A stretch of DNA of 64,000 bases from the NCBI RefSeq assembly GCF_901933205.1, contig NC_044590.1, positions 13,481,501-13,545,500 on the forward strand, given 5' to 3'. This DNA comes from Camarhynchus parvulus (lineage: Eukaryota > Chordata > Aves > Passeriformes > Thraupidae). The notes below the pieces were generated by a model. That model saw only the letters and a program-made list of their open reading frames with translations, ran no database searches and was not told the origin of the DNA. The translations under genes were made by a program, and so were the position numbers. Positions 1-16,900 of this stretch are shown piece after piece (the first letter of the stretch is position 1; the number at the start of each line of letters is the position of its first letter).

Positions 1-2218
<2,218 letters not shown>

Positions 2219-3146
2219 TTATCTTACTGCATGAGAAAAAAGGGCCTTTTATTCAAGAAGCCAATTGCAAACCTCAGTGATAAAGGGGGGGAAAAAACCC
2301 CAAACACCCCCCAGACCTACAGCTCTACCTCTCCATTATTTTTTTGTGTGGTAAAACTGAGCATTTTAATATGTATTTAGAAAGTTATTGTTTCTACAAA
2401 AAAGGCAAAACTGGAGCATAATCTTGTTGCTGCCTAGAAAGGATTATCATGACAGCAGAGATTGACTCTCACATTTCCACAGCAATTAATGCACCTGCCC
2501 TCAATATAGAGTTAGGAAGTGTAATTCACTTTAAAAGCAGATACAATTTCTGTCTTCTGACTAAAAACCTTCACATTTACCTAATGACATCCAGATTCAC
2601 ATTCAGAACGTGAACATTTTCCATCATATCCCCAGACCAATGGAATATTCAGAGTTTTCAGTGAAACAGAACTGTAAATAAGCATTCTTGCTGAAATGTT
2701 TGAAACAGACCCCAGTGAGCTCCAACAGGTGCCTGGTGTCAGACAGCAAATGCACTGATCCACAGGGATTTTCACTCAGATTCAGCAGGACAGACACTGC
2801 CAGGAGAGCAGCTCTCACTGCTGTCAGCATTCTCCATCTGCAACACCCATGTGTGACATTTGGGAAGCCAACACTTCCTTAAAGGACAGAACAAAAGCAG
2901 GACAGCACAGAGCTCTGTGCTGCAGCCCCCTGACTGCTGGAATGGGTCCATAGAATTCTGTCTTTCTCCTTCAAGCTGTCCAGGATGCACATACTGCCCA
3001 AAGCCTAACTAAATCCAAGATTAATAATACAACATACCCCTGTACCACTATTTAGAACAAAAATAACTTTACACATTTCCTGTCTAGCACTAGTATCCCA
3101 ACCACAGTCTGAATTTCTAATGTAGATGAAATAAACTTTTCTTTCA

Positions 3147-3551
<405 letters not shown>

Positions 3552-4502
3552 CTACTTCCACTATCACTAGAAGTAATTTAAAAACAAAGAAATAATGGTG
3601 GTAACATCAAACCATTTCCAATTATCACATTCTCATGTCACCTGGATATGTCACGTCAAACAAGACTGCTGCAAGACAGTTCACAGACCAAATACATTTT
3701 TTATTATTACTATTTTAAGGAAAATATAGAAAAACTACCAGCATATACAACACAGTAATACACAGTAAGTTCCGTGACAACAACTTCAAAATAATGTTTA
3801 ATGCTGATTTCTTTTTCTATAAGAAATACTCTAACATTTATATAGTTTTAAATTATTTTCATTGTGAGTAATGGGTACAAATGACTGCTTATTTTCTCAG
3901 TGGATAATTTCAGCTGTATATGGTTGTTAGGTGGATCTTCTCAAGGGTTTGGCTGACTGTGAGAGTCTAGACTTATCAAACTCCACAGAGAGGAACCCCA
4001 AGAGGGCCTACCCTCATTTGCAGAAGCCACTACACTTTTCCTTTTTATCCTGAATCTGGATATAGGCAGCTGTGCCAATGTATTTCCTAAAAACCAATTT
4101 ACTTCACTAAGTTCCATGCAGCTTTAGTGTAATTTCCAATGCAGTTGATATACAGGGGGTGCCTGTGCTCAGCTCTTACTCAACAAGGGTAAAAATGTCA
4201 CATGCAGTATTGTGTGGATTTGCACAGCACAAACCACCAACATTCCCATTAAAAAATGAAAGAGAAAAAGGAAAGCTTTAAAGGGTAAAAGAAAATTCTG
4301 CTCTTCTACACTTACATCCATATAAAGTGCAAGATTTTCTTTTTCTTAATATATCTCAGTGCAAAGTAAGGTAGTAAATAGTAGTAACTAAAGCTTCACA
4401 ACAATCTAAAGTACAATAAAAGTACAGATACAAAAATGGTTTTCCTCAGGCAATGTTCCAGATGCTTCAAGAAGAATAATCTACAATTTAAGTACAAGCA
4501 AA

Positions 4503-4757
4503 TCAAAGAACCACTGAATGGTTTGCATTGAAGGGACATTACAGCCTATCTCATTCCACCCCACATTCTGCTATCTCAGATTGCTCCAAGCCTCATCCAG
4601 ACTGGCCCTGAACACTCCCAGGGATCCAGGGGCAGCCACAGTTTCTCTGGGCAAGCTGTGCCAGGGCCTCAGCACCCTCAGAGGGAAGAACTTCTTCCTA
4701 ATATCCCACCCAGCATGCCCTTGTGAAAAGTCCCTGTCCAATGTGCAAGCACAGACT
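4503..4757 (-). mobile_element. CR1 LINE 3' fragment, antisense
   Basis: The plus strand reads as the complement of a CR1 3' end: ACTGAATGGTTTGCATTGAAG, then TCTCTGGGCAAGCTGTGCCAG, then GAAGAACTTCTTCCTAATATC and the CCCTTGTGAAAAGTCCCTGTCC segment in interrupted form. The order and spacing match avian CR1. It is 5'-truncated, as is usual, and diverged. It lies in ITCH intron 3. Confidence 0.85.
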
Positions 4758-5319
4758 GATCTTTATCCCAGAGTTCCATGTGACATTAAGAGAAAACTAA
4801 ATTTTATAGAACTTGTGTATCTTCTTTATTCCCAACACAAATACTGGGCCAAGCAAATATCAACAGCTGTATTCATCTTGAATCTGATTTTAGTTTTATA
4901 CTAACAATTTGCAGAAATTGATTGGGAATTTTGGATTTGTGCTTGAATTTAGAGGTGCACAAGAGAGAGCCAACTACCTGTGTTATGGCATGGCACACCA
5001 CAGCGGGACACAAAGAATACCTACACTTTTAGCAACAGAACTTCTGAAAGCTGTAACTTTAAATATGACAACAAAAACTACTTACAGAATTAGAGCTCCT
5101 TTAATATGCCACACATAGCAATACAAAATATAAGCACAAGCAGTGTAATAGTTTGTAAATATCTATTTCAGACTGTACTATATTTACTCTAAAAATTATA
5201 CAAATGTCACCACCTCATGCAACATTCGACTCCTTGCTTAAAATAAAAACATAATCTTCAAGCCCACTGTCAATTGCCTTAATTTAGCTCAAATAAATTG
5301 GAAAATAAAACCAAACCTA

Positions 5320-5484
<165 letters not shown>

Positions 5485-7881
5485 TTACTCAGAAAGATTT
5501 CAATTACAAATAGTATTTTTCAGTTGGGTGCTTCAGTATTCAAGTGTCAGATCACTGATACCTGACAGTAACACTCAAGAATAAAACCACATTACATGGA
5601 TAAAAACCCTCTTGCATTCCAGCTCATTTACAATGCCACAGCTCACACCAACACCTAAAACATGCAACAGTACTTTTGCAACATCAGACACTTATTAATC
5701 ATAACTAGTACAAGAGCCATAGAAGTGCTTAGGTGTTGAAAGAGAAAATATCCTCCACAAGCGTCTCCTGTCTATCACCAGCCAAGAGAATTCCTGGAGT
5801 TTATTACACTGCTTGTTAAAAAGCTCAAAACATGATCTGCCTCTCATCAAGGCACTATGGAAAATTGCCACAACTTTTCATGGACAAAACATCATTGAGA
5901 AAATGAATTTTGTGTAAAGTTTTCTGCAGCTAAGCAAATTTACTGAAAAGCTGAATCCAAACCTTGGGTTCCAGTAGCTACCTCCTGCTCTAGCAACAAC
6001 AAATCTGGGCAAGGCTTGCAGCTCTAGAGCTTTAATTTTGGTGGGGAGGGGGTATGGTGGGTGGGGTTTTTTTTGGTGTTTGGATTTTTTTTAAGCATTC
6101 AGTATTACTGACTGCAGCATTCCCATCTTTCCAAACACCACTGCTATGTTGTCTCCTTTATGATGTGTGTCTACCCTGGTGTTTGAGTCCCAGGTGTCTT
6201 GGATTCACTGGCAACACTGAACTCACAAAACAGTACTGAAGACAAAGATCATTTCCAGTTGGCCCCTGAATTCACTGTTCTGGCGAAAAACAACTTGCTC
6301 TTCTGTGTGTTTGTCACCCACCACAGCCTCACTACATCCTTAAAAAGAAATGACTAATTCAGGCCCATCTGGCTAATCTCCCCAGATTCCCTTTATAGCC
6401 TATGCTCCTTTAGAGATTCAGAGAAGTAGCTTAGTATAAACTGCTCTGAAATGCTCTCAAGGAAAACTCTTCCTCTGTGTATTACAGACATCTCACAGAA
6501 TTTCACTCATTAATTTTCACAAACAGCTCCCCATCCTTCCCCTCCTGTCTCCAGTACTTCTATGCTATTAGCACCTCATACCTGAACATCTCTAATTATC
6601 CCAAAGACCTGTTGATTTCTGCTGCTCCAAGGCAGATTTGTACCTACTTTCCAAGTTTCTTCTTACCCAGACATCCTGAAACTTCATTTAAAACTAATGA
6701 GGGCAGCAGCTCTCATTATAATGGAGCTCTAAGGGTAGGGCAGAAGGGAGGTAACACCAGCAAGAGTCTGCTGCAAATCATGGCTGAACATCTACAGAAA
6801 TTCAGACCTGAAATTCAAATACCTCAGTAATCTCAATTCTAAACACTGAGGCACTGTTCTTGTGTGAGTCTCAGGCCTTGGACAGCAATCACCACTTTAA
6901 TCCTTGGCTCTGCTCTCCATCCCTCTGTGGAGGAGGTACCTCTGTGAAAACCTCTTCAAAATTCTCTCCAATATCAACTTATAGGGACAAGATTTCTCTA
7001 CAGCCTCACAGCCTACTGAGGAAACACAAGCTTGTGACCTCAGAGGGACAGCTACAGCCTGTGTAACAGTGAGATCCAACCTTCTTCCTAGTCTAAAGCT
7101 TTTTATCTATTTTTGACCATTCTTTTCATCCCCACAATATCCCTTTTCTGAAACTACTGCATATGCCCACAGGTCTTCACACTGAGGGTGCAAAATTTAC
7201 TCTTGATGCTTCTAAACAGAGACCTGCACACACCCCTGGATCTCCCATTCAGTTTTGATGCCTCAGATGCCTTACATGCATTTAAATTTCCAGAAAGTAG
7301 AAGTGAGGAAACTTAATAATTAAGTTTCAACTGCTGCTCTGTTGGTAAGGCACTACAAAAAGCAAAGGCTGTAATGTAAATCCATCTCCAAACAATCCAG
7401 AGGTGTTCAATTACAGTGATATTCTCACCAACACTTTCATTAAATTTTTTATCCCCTTTTTAATCCATTTCAATGGTGGCCATAAAAACATGCAACAAGG
7501 GAGAAGCCATAAGTCAACTTCACTGAACAGCAGTATCAGGAAAAGTGTTACATTTGATATTATGCCAAGTTGCAGTAAATGCAAGCAGTATCATAATGCA
7601 CTATTAGATTTCCAGGAGGACTGCCTGTACAATTAACAGCAACCAAAAAGAATTATTCCTTTCTTTTTTCTTTTACACCAATATGTATCATTTCAAAATG
7701 CATTTTAGATAAAACCCAGAATAAAGTAGTTGCTAAGTAATGATGGCCTAACATCAATCCAGACTTCTCTTGGGTGTTTTAAAATGCAAAACTTCCTGAA
7801 ATGCAACATAGTAAACTCTAATTGTGGAAAAACACTGTCACGTTCCTAAACAGAAAAGACAGATAATTTCAGAAAGCTCAC

Positions 7882-7972
7882 CAGTGATCTGAAGCTGTGA
7901 CTTCATGGACAACCCACTGGCTGGTCCTGATCTGGACCCACTGCCAGCCATAATATGGGCTGGATCTTGAAT
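7882..7972 (-). CDS. ITCH: ITCH exon 2, start codon and residues 1-23
   Basis: On the minus strand a polypyrimidine tract and CAG acceptor (AG at 7,974-7,973) precede 21 bases of 5' UTR. The ATG is at 7,951-7,949. The coding part reads MAGSGSRSGPASGLS then MKSQLQIT and ends in phase 1 at a GTGAGC donor. Human ITCH begins with a similar Ser/Gly-rich leader followed by MKSQLQIT, so this ATG is the orthologous start. An internal Met at residue 16 is a possible second start. The leader is the least conserved part of the protein and the first strand of the C2 domain begins at its end. Confidence 0.93.
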
Positions 7973-10900
7973 CTGCATGAAGAGAGAATGCAAACATTTC
8001 AATACTCAGAAGCTCAAAAATTCATCTGGCTTTTGACATGCGGATACATTATAGTGCAAATAAACCCACCATACTTGGTTTTTGTCTAGTTCTTTTCAAT
8101 TTCCTCCAAGTACAGAAAATCCTTTACAAAGGGCTCAGTCTCTATTACATGACCTGTAACTATTCAGGTTGTAGGCAAAAGTCTTTTGATTTTGTCACTT
8201 GAATCTGTGAATTAATGAGTGAATAATGTTCTAATTCCAAAGTTTGCTGTACCTCTTATGTCTAAAACATCTGCTTGTCTTGGTGTTATAAATCCTGGGT
8301 AGGTTTATCTTTCCGCGTCAAGTACTACTTTGTTTTAAAAAATAAACAAACACCATAATCCACAAGCACAGCAAAAAGACTGAAAATAAATTATTAAATT
8401 AAAAAGGGAATTTCAAATTTAGAGAAACCTGCTGTTGTATCTTTTTTGATTTTACCTGGTCAAAGCAAGTCTATAGACAGAGGCTGTAACACTACAAAGC
8501 ACTTAAAATAAAAAAGGAAATACATCACTTTTGAAAGAGAACCAGACAACTTTCAGTTACTGCAGAATTTTTTTTGGCACAGCCCAACCCTCACACCAAG
8601 ACTGGTCTGATCCTCCCAGCCCAAGGCAGCACAGGTTCCTCCTGGCAGAATTTGGTTTTGGAGGGGCAGACAAAGTGGACAGTGTGCATCATAGAGCTTC
8701 CAGAGAAATTAAATAGTGTACTATTACATTAAACACAGTCATCACTCTGGAAATACCCAGATACCCCTGTCACCTATTCATTTTTAAAACACATTTCACC
8801 TCAGCATCTCTTATCAACTGAACTCCACTGCAAAATGAACAGTCCGCTGGATACAACTTGCAGAGCACTCTCTGCGTCCCTTTCATGCCCTGTTCCCTCC
8901 TTCCACAGCATCTCCCTGCTCAGAACCTACTGCAAACCATTTGTGCACCTCTCTGGGTGCCCCCTCTCTCATGGGGCTCAGCTGCTGTGGCCAGGGAGCT
9001 CCTCTGCAGCCCTGAGCCCCCACTGATGCTCTGCTTTGGGCAGGCACCAGACAGGATCCCAACGCAGAGCAAACATCCCCTGCCAGCTCTCAAGCACTTT
9101 TCTGCACACATGACTTCCAGCAAGGAAACAAAAGTGTTAGCTTAGGCTGCTGCTATCTGTATCGTGAGTCAAAAGACTCCATTTATGAACCTACAGCTGA
9201 TAACACTACAAGCAGTTTATCTAACCCCAAACATGTTCAGCCACATCAAGTGTGAAAAACGCCATTCACTTGTGTTGAAATTTCAGAAACTTAATAGTAA
9301 TAAAATAGTAATAAAAATTAGGGCAATAAGAATTTGGACAATCAAAGTTAGGACAATAAAAGACAACAAAAAAGCAAAGAATTATGGACATCTGGGCGCT
9401 TTTGCATTCTGCCACAAAAGCACACCTTGCTAACAAAGGATTAACCCTTAAAAGCAATAGCATATTGCGTATTCATCTATCTCATACAAGATACAAACAT
9501 TCCTTTCAAACTATGGGTATTTCTGCTTAACTTCAACTCCCCCCCATCTTGTAAATCAATCGCTGAGGTTCCTCAAAGTCTGGGAGAAGTCTGGGTTGTC
9601 CTGATAAGGAGGCAATAATTCTCTTGGGATTTTTTGGTGTCTTGTTGCTGTAATCTCTGTGTGAAGAACTTCTTGATTATCTTATCCGTTCCTTGCACTA
9701 GTTACAAAAAGCATCTTACACCACATAGTTTCTATTTTAATATTACATTATAGCCTCAAAACTACAGCTACCACATTACTTGAAAAGAGATTAATACAGC
9801 ACTACTTTAAAGAGATTAAGACAGCATAACTTCCCAACAGAACACATATAGTATTCATTTTAGTATTTGTGAAGAGCCTATCATATAATATGCATTTTTC
9901 ACACCAAGGAAACCAGAATTTGTGCAAGGAGATCAATGGCAACTTTCTTTTTGGAGGCTGTGATTTGAAGCAAATGTCTGTGACAGTGACTATGGGAATT
10001 GTAACCCCACAATTGTTTGAAAGTTGTGAAATGGGTCATTCTTGCATCCTGCAGCTTGCTGATGTCAGTGTTTCCTATTGCAAAATGTGACACCTCCAAA
10101 AAAGGTACTAATGACTTGCTCAAATAGTATTTAGTGTTATTAGTATAGCTCAAGGCTGAACTAAATTTCAGATATGAATCACACAAATTTATATCATGTT
10201 AGAGTGAAAAAGATTTTAACCTAAGTTTTTAAAAAGTAGCCTAAATTTAAATTATTTAAAGGGCAATTTTTAATTCTGCTCCTGTGATTGGTTGTACCAA
10301 CCTCCCTGGGTATCCTTCAGGTTGTATGAAAGCAATCAGATCACATCTAGACCAGCACAGACACACTGGACAGTCTGAAGGAGTTTGGATTTACAAAAGA
10401 GCTGTCAGTTCCCACCTGGAGAAATAACACTGCACAGAATACACTGGGATCCCTGAAGGAGACCCCTCTTTACTGAACTCCCACACTAAGCATTTACACC
10501 ATACAACACTCATTCAGTAGCACGTGTTAAAGCCAACTTTGATTTCTAACCCAGCAAATACACTCATTAAAATTATTTTAGTAACATTTGATCATTTTCA
10601 TTGAGAATATGCAAAGAAAATCTAGCAGCTTAACCACATCTGAAATGAGAGACCTGCAAATACCCACTGAGCTAACACATGTGGAAGTGTAAATGATGAG
10701 AGACACGGCCTTCACCAACAACCAGCTCCAGGAAAGTTCCAGGAATACTGCCTGCCAAAACTTCTAAAAAAAAGAAACTGTACTACACATTGTTTGGTTC
10801 TCTCAGCTGCTAGAAAGTTTCTAATTATTTTTGAACAATAAAACTGAAGAGACTTATTTTATTGCACTCTTGCTAAAATCTAGAGGCTGTACACCTATGG

Positions 10901-13900
10901 TAAGCTCCATTAATTAACCAGGAAAAGCAGAGTTCCAGAGGAAGAAGGAGAAAGCAACAATTTACCTCTGCCCTGCACTTCAACATCCTTACCTCTCTTT
11001 CCAGGTTTTCCAATACCTTGACTCCAATTCCTCTTCTACTCCCCCTAAGTGCCCGCTGAGAAAGACTCCACAAGCAGAACAGCTGGTTCATGCCAAGCTT
11101 CCAGCAAGGAATAATCACAGAAAACACACTGCAGCTTTTGTCTCAGCTGGGCACTAATTTAAGTCCCTTCCCTACCATGCATGTATATACTTTATCTGGA
11201 TTTTTCACAACTCATAGAAATTTCATCAGCTTCTCTACCTCCACCTCCATCAGTTTCTAGCTGGAATGGATTAGTAATTTAGAAAGTCTGTAGTGCAGCA
11301 CACAGGAAAATGGGAAGAGAGCAGGTGGAATTATTTACACCTAATTCTGTTAGGAAACTAAGTTAAAATATATTGATTAGCCAAAGAAGAATCTGTGGTG
11401 ATTAATGAACTAGACTTAGAAAGAAGCAAAAGAGAGTGCAAAAGGCAGTAATGCCGTCAGTCACATATATTCAGCTATTGTCCATTTACATTTATTTTTT
11501 AACATTTTACTTGTCGTGATTTATGTAACAAATACACCAAACAGATTTTGTTTTTAGGTAAAAAAATACTCTATTAAAAGCTGCAGATGATTTCAACTCG
11601 GAATCAGCCTAGGGCTACCTGTAAGCCTAATCACAAAATTAAAAAACCACTCCTCAACCATTATTAAAATACTTCCATCTAAGTTTTATTATAATAGAAA
11701 TGGTACTTAGGAATGTGAAAAGCAAATGTCTTTATAAATTCAATGTAATGCTACAAGCACTTTCACAAGTAGAAACTACCATTCCAATGAGAATGCATGT
11801 TCAGATTTTTTTCTGCAGAAGAAAATCAAACACATCTTCATGGATATTTAGGGGTTTTGTGTGGTTTGGGCTGGGTTTTGAGGTTTTTTTGTTGTTGTTG
11901 ATTGGTGTTTTGTTGTTCTGGCTTTGTTTTGTTTTAAATTATAGAAAATTCCTATTGCCATTTTTCTCCCAGATGCTGCAACTCACTTCCAAGAAACTGT
12001 CAGAATCTGAAACTTAGGAACATCAACTGAAAGGTTTGAGAGCTGTGACGGAATGATTGGGGCAGATGTTCAGAGCATGATCAGGTAAGTATGATTTTCT
12101 CAGAAATGAACAATATAAATTATTTGGCATATAAAAAGATAGAATAGAGACAGAGTATCTTCTTGCAACTAAAAATAAACCATTGAAACAATTGTCTGAA
12201 CTTCCTCGGTGGCTGCATACCTGCTCCAAGGGAGGTTTGGTTCTACAACATCCTACCATAATATGTAAATTATTAGATAAATTATACTCATATTCATAAT
12301 TGCACGCACCATTGCTGGTACTCAGGCAGGTTTGAACAAACACTGCTTAAAATAAACCTGCCTCATAGCAGGAAACTCAGACCACGCATCCTTTTGGTCC
12401 TGTTCTCTGAATCCCACCTGCAGAGCTTTCCCAGCAGCTTCCCCCCGGCCTGACCCAGTGCTGCTGGGCAATTTTCATCTAAGACAACAAATTTCCACCA
12501 CAGTTTACAGTGTGAGGGGTAAAAGAAGGAGAGTGCAACCCAAATGCTACACTGGGAGAAAGGAAGGCAGCAAAGGAGGATCTCAGTTATTTTTCTAAGA
12601 AATCACAAGAAAGCTGCTTTTATCCCCACCCTTTTTAGTGCTTTGTGGTTAAACCAAAGGAAGGGAAGAGCTGGGCAGGAGCTCCTCAAACCACAAAAAT
12701 CAGGGAGTATAGACAGAAAAAAAATGCTATCAATGGATTGAGAGACCTTCAGTGTCACACCAATTTAACTTGGGTGACTTTATTCAGCATTGGAACTTAT
12801 CTGGTAAGGAACCAGCTTACTAAAGAAGGTAATTTTGTTTTGTATTTATTGGAAAGGAGACACTGAGGTGAGAATGAAACCCTGTGACTGTATTCCACAT
12901 GCATAGCTTTGGAAATATGTTGGCACATGCTCTTTATAATTTAAAAAATACTGAAATAATTGCACATTGTTGGCTGCTTTAAGTCTTATGTTTAGTAATT
13001 AATTTTAAGAATAGGCTAAGCTGCTCTTTGCAGGTGTTCCTATTCAAAGTGCATTTGCAATTTCAATAATGGAGAAAAAAAACCTGCATAATGAAAAAAA
13101 TTCTATTAACATACCCAGTAATTTTAAAAATGGTTTTGAGAACTTCACTATGTAATGGGAATACAGACTTTTGGAAAAAACTATAAAATATAAAAAATTT
13201 TGTTCAAAAAATTGCATGCAAAATGCAACATGTCCCTTTTATTAACAGGTACTTGATAAATACATGCACTTTTTTGTGTGTGAGAAATTATAGAAATGCT
13301 TCCTCTCCTTCCCCCCAAACACTGAAGCCTCTCTTTAACTGAAGGCATGCATACTGTGGAAAAGGTTTTTCTCTCTAATGTTAGCTATAACTACACAGTG
13401 AGTCCAGACAGAGACAGGGAGCTTGGCGACTTACTTGCTTAGCAAATTTGCAGTTACTTTAACTGTTCAAGTTTCATCTTTAAAGCAAAATGTGGTTTGA
13501 CAAAGCTGGTTTTAGTGGTTTACACATTTTTTTCCCCTAAAATAAGTTTTAAGGACGTGGTCAGGTTTGCTCAAACAAGTCAAAAGACAGAAAGGAAGAA
13601 ACTGCTGAGTAATCAACCAGGGAGAAAAGAACAGACACAGATTATAAAGAGTGTTGAGTACACGTTGGAAAGGGAAGCAATTATGAGGTTTGCATCACAG
13701 GATATTTATATAAGGAATGGATCAGAGAGGTTTAACACAGAATGCAGCTTGGCTCCCTTTGGCCATTACTTTGTGAGCAGCACTACATCCATCTACTTCA
13801 CCAAGAAGTCTGGAGAATCCAAGCAGTCTGTGCCAGAATACAACTGCTGGAATTTAAAATGCCCAAATTGGTTTTTGTACAAATGTCAGATACACGATGG

Positions 13901-16900
13901 GTCTGAAAACAGGCCATGGGCTGGATTACTGAGCTGTGTGGTCCTGTCTCCCCTGCCATCAGAGCCAGCACAGGCACAGCTCCCTGCAGCCTCCAGGCTC
14001 AGGTTATCCAGGTACAAAGCCAATGTCCACACAGCTGCTCTGTGAGAAATAAGAGTGATCCTGACTGAAAGATAAGACTGGAGCCAATTCAATGCACAGG
14101 TTAAAAATATGTTTGTGGGGAATACAGTTCAATCAGTTTGGGAAGCAAACCGAGTGACATGACCTTCAGAGGCTGCAAGGAGGGACAAGCAAGATATATC
14201 AGCCACAAAACAAATGAAAAAGAGGTGCCCAACTTCTGTCCTGGCCCTACAGTAGGGTTACAAATGAGAAATCCTTGATGCTGAAGTAGAAGCTTAATCT
14301 ACTATCCTGTCTTAAAATAGTATATTTTTTTCATATCTGAACCATATATACATATATATGTACTGTACTCCTGGCTCAACACAGGAATCACTTTCTTGTT
14401 ACAGCTCTGTACAGATGATCACCCCTTCCAAGGACAGTGGTATATCGAGTCAGAAGCTACATCTTCTCTAAATCAACAGGTCTAACTTGACTAGTGAGAT
14501 GATCTGAATCTGTTCTCCAGAGCCTCCATTCTGAACTTTTCTATTGAATCTTTTACTGCTATGAACAAACATACCTTATAGAGAATGTAATGAAGATGCT
14601 AAATTGAGATGAACAAAGTAGGGATGAAAACATGCATAAATCAGCTAAACAAGAGTTAAAATGGCTTTGATTGATAACAAAGGGCACTTCTTACAAGAAT
14701 AAAACAGGAATGTTTTTGTCAAGGCCAGGATGCCTTCATTCTGATAAGACTCCAGCACAGATGCCTGACCAGCAAAACAGCCTGTGCTTCAAAGAGGAGA
14801 GTGCCAACAGGGTTATGTCACATCACATATGTCATTCCACTTCCTGTCAGCCCAACAGGAAAACAGACTGTAGCTTTAAAGAGATGGATATTCCAAATAA
14901 GGAAAAAAAAAAAGCAGCATTAGCCTCCACTGAAGATTTATGGAAGCTGAAGTAAGCCAGATTCTGGAGCACAGGACTAGCAAAAAACAACTCCTGACTC
15001 CCAGAGGATATAAAATATCCATATGTGAAGTAGTTTGTTATCACCAACAGGAACCTGGAGCACAATGAACAGCGACAGACACCATTAGTTCCATCCTCCA
15101 CAAAGCACAAAAGAGACACCAACTATCCCACCTCAAGACCCAGAAATGTTGTGGTGTCTGAGAGTACACATGTGAGAGCCTGAGTTAAAGAAATGTGTGA
15201 GAGGGTGTAAGTAGTGTGAGATTTTAAAGATTAATATCACATTATCCCTGGTAAAGAGAGTGAGACTCTTTACCCTGTAAACTCATGGTGAATTTTGCTT
15301 AACTAACTTCCTGTGACCTCAGTGCAACATGAATGACGAGGGTGACACTATATTGATATACAACAATGGCATCAAAAAATGATTGTCACAAACACATCTT
15401 AAATTACAGCAGCAAACACTAAGAATTTACATACTATCAACCTTAAAGACCTTTTCTAGAAACAATTATTTATGCAAAAGTAATCCTCAGTGCTGATTCC
15501 TTTTTTCTAAATACCTACCACTTCAAGAGAGAACTGAGCATAGCAAATTCTTCTGAATCTGAAGTTTTTAAGTTGGAAATGTTGAAAAACATTCCTTCTG
15601 CCTACCAAAGCAAAGAAAGACATTGCCCAATGAAAGGCAGAATAACTCTGGAAACGTTGTAAGCAGACATCCAGTGATACTCACTTTAACTTTCCCCTGA
15701 ATACCTGGGATCACCAGGTAGGGCTCCTTGTGCAAATGGCACAGGTTAGAAAAACTGGTCTATCAACTTCAGCCTGAGGAGAAAAATGCTTCCAACACTG
15801 CAGCCCAAATTAAACTGTCTTCAGGCCTCCCAAACTAGAGACTTACAGCAAAATTATAGAATTCAGTCATTAGCATTTCTCTGGAACAAGAAGCCTGCTT
15901 ATGAAACCTGCACCTCAGCAGAAATAGTTCACACCACTTTTTTCTACACACATGTAGCATTTGATTCTGAATAACAGAATGGGGAAAAGACAATGTGTAA
16001 AAAAAAAGAACTGCAATATAAAAATAACCAAGAAAGACAAGCATAATTTGATAGTTTTTCACACTTTCAGTACATCAGAAATTCCCCAACCACAAACTGT
16101 TCTTAGACTAAAACTGTGGCAGGCAGGACAAAAGGGATAAAACTGGTACTGCCACCAACTCAGACAACTTCCCAAAGGATTTCCTTCCTAATTAGGAGGA
16201 TGTTAGCTTTTACTAACTTTTAAGAAATGCTCAAAGAAGGGAAAAAGGAAAAATGTACATGAACCTCATATGCCTTTTGCTTCATTTCCAAAAGCCTGGC
16301 AAGAGCAGACACTGCAGAGAGCTGCACAGGATAATTAAAACCATTTGTAACAACAAAGAGATGGTCTATTTTTGTTTCAGCCATTTCCTTCTCATGGTAC
16401 AATCCATTTCAAAGAGGACAACAATTCATATATGCAAACCACTAAGCTAAAACTGGTTCACTGCTGTAATCTTCAAAATACAGCAACACTTAAACTGGCT
16501 GGTTCTTAGAGGCTGCCATTGGAAAACATCTATGAAACTTGGCATGAACAGTAACCCCCAGTACAGAGAATTAAACTAGTATTAAGATGACAGAGGAGAA
16601 GGCAGTGAAACTGGAATAGTTGTAAGTCACTACCACAAACTCAAACCGATCTTTGAATTACTGGATTTACCCATATTAACTGGACATTAACTGGATTAAC
16701 TCCTGCATTTTACAAACCACTGCTTTTAGAAATTAATTTTGGCCTTTAAAATTCTTTGCAAAAAATCTTTGGTAATCACATTGTTACAACACAATGCTGC
16801 ACTGACTCAGAACTGTTTCATTCTAATGCTTCTGTGATGAGGTTTCAGGAAAACTTCGCAGTGGGAGTTCAGGACCAGAACAAAGTCACAATCTGTGGAG

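Noticed and set aside
13497..14045. A 182-codon open frame in ITCH intron 1
   Set aside because: The protein resembles nothing known to me, has no splice context and lies in ordinary intron sequence. Chance is sufficient.
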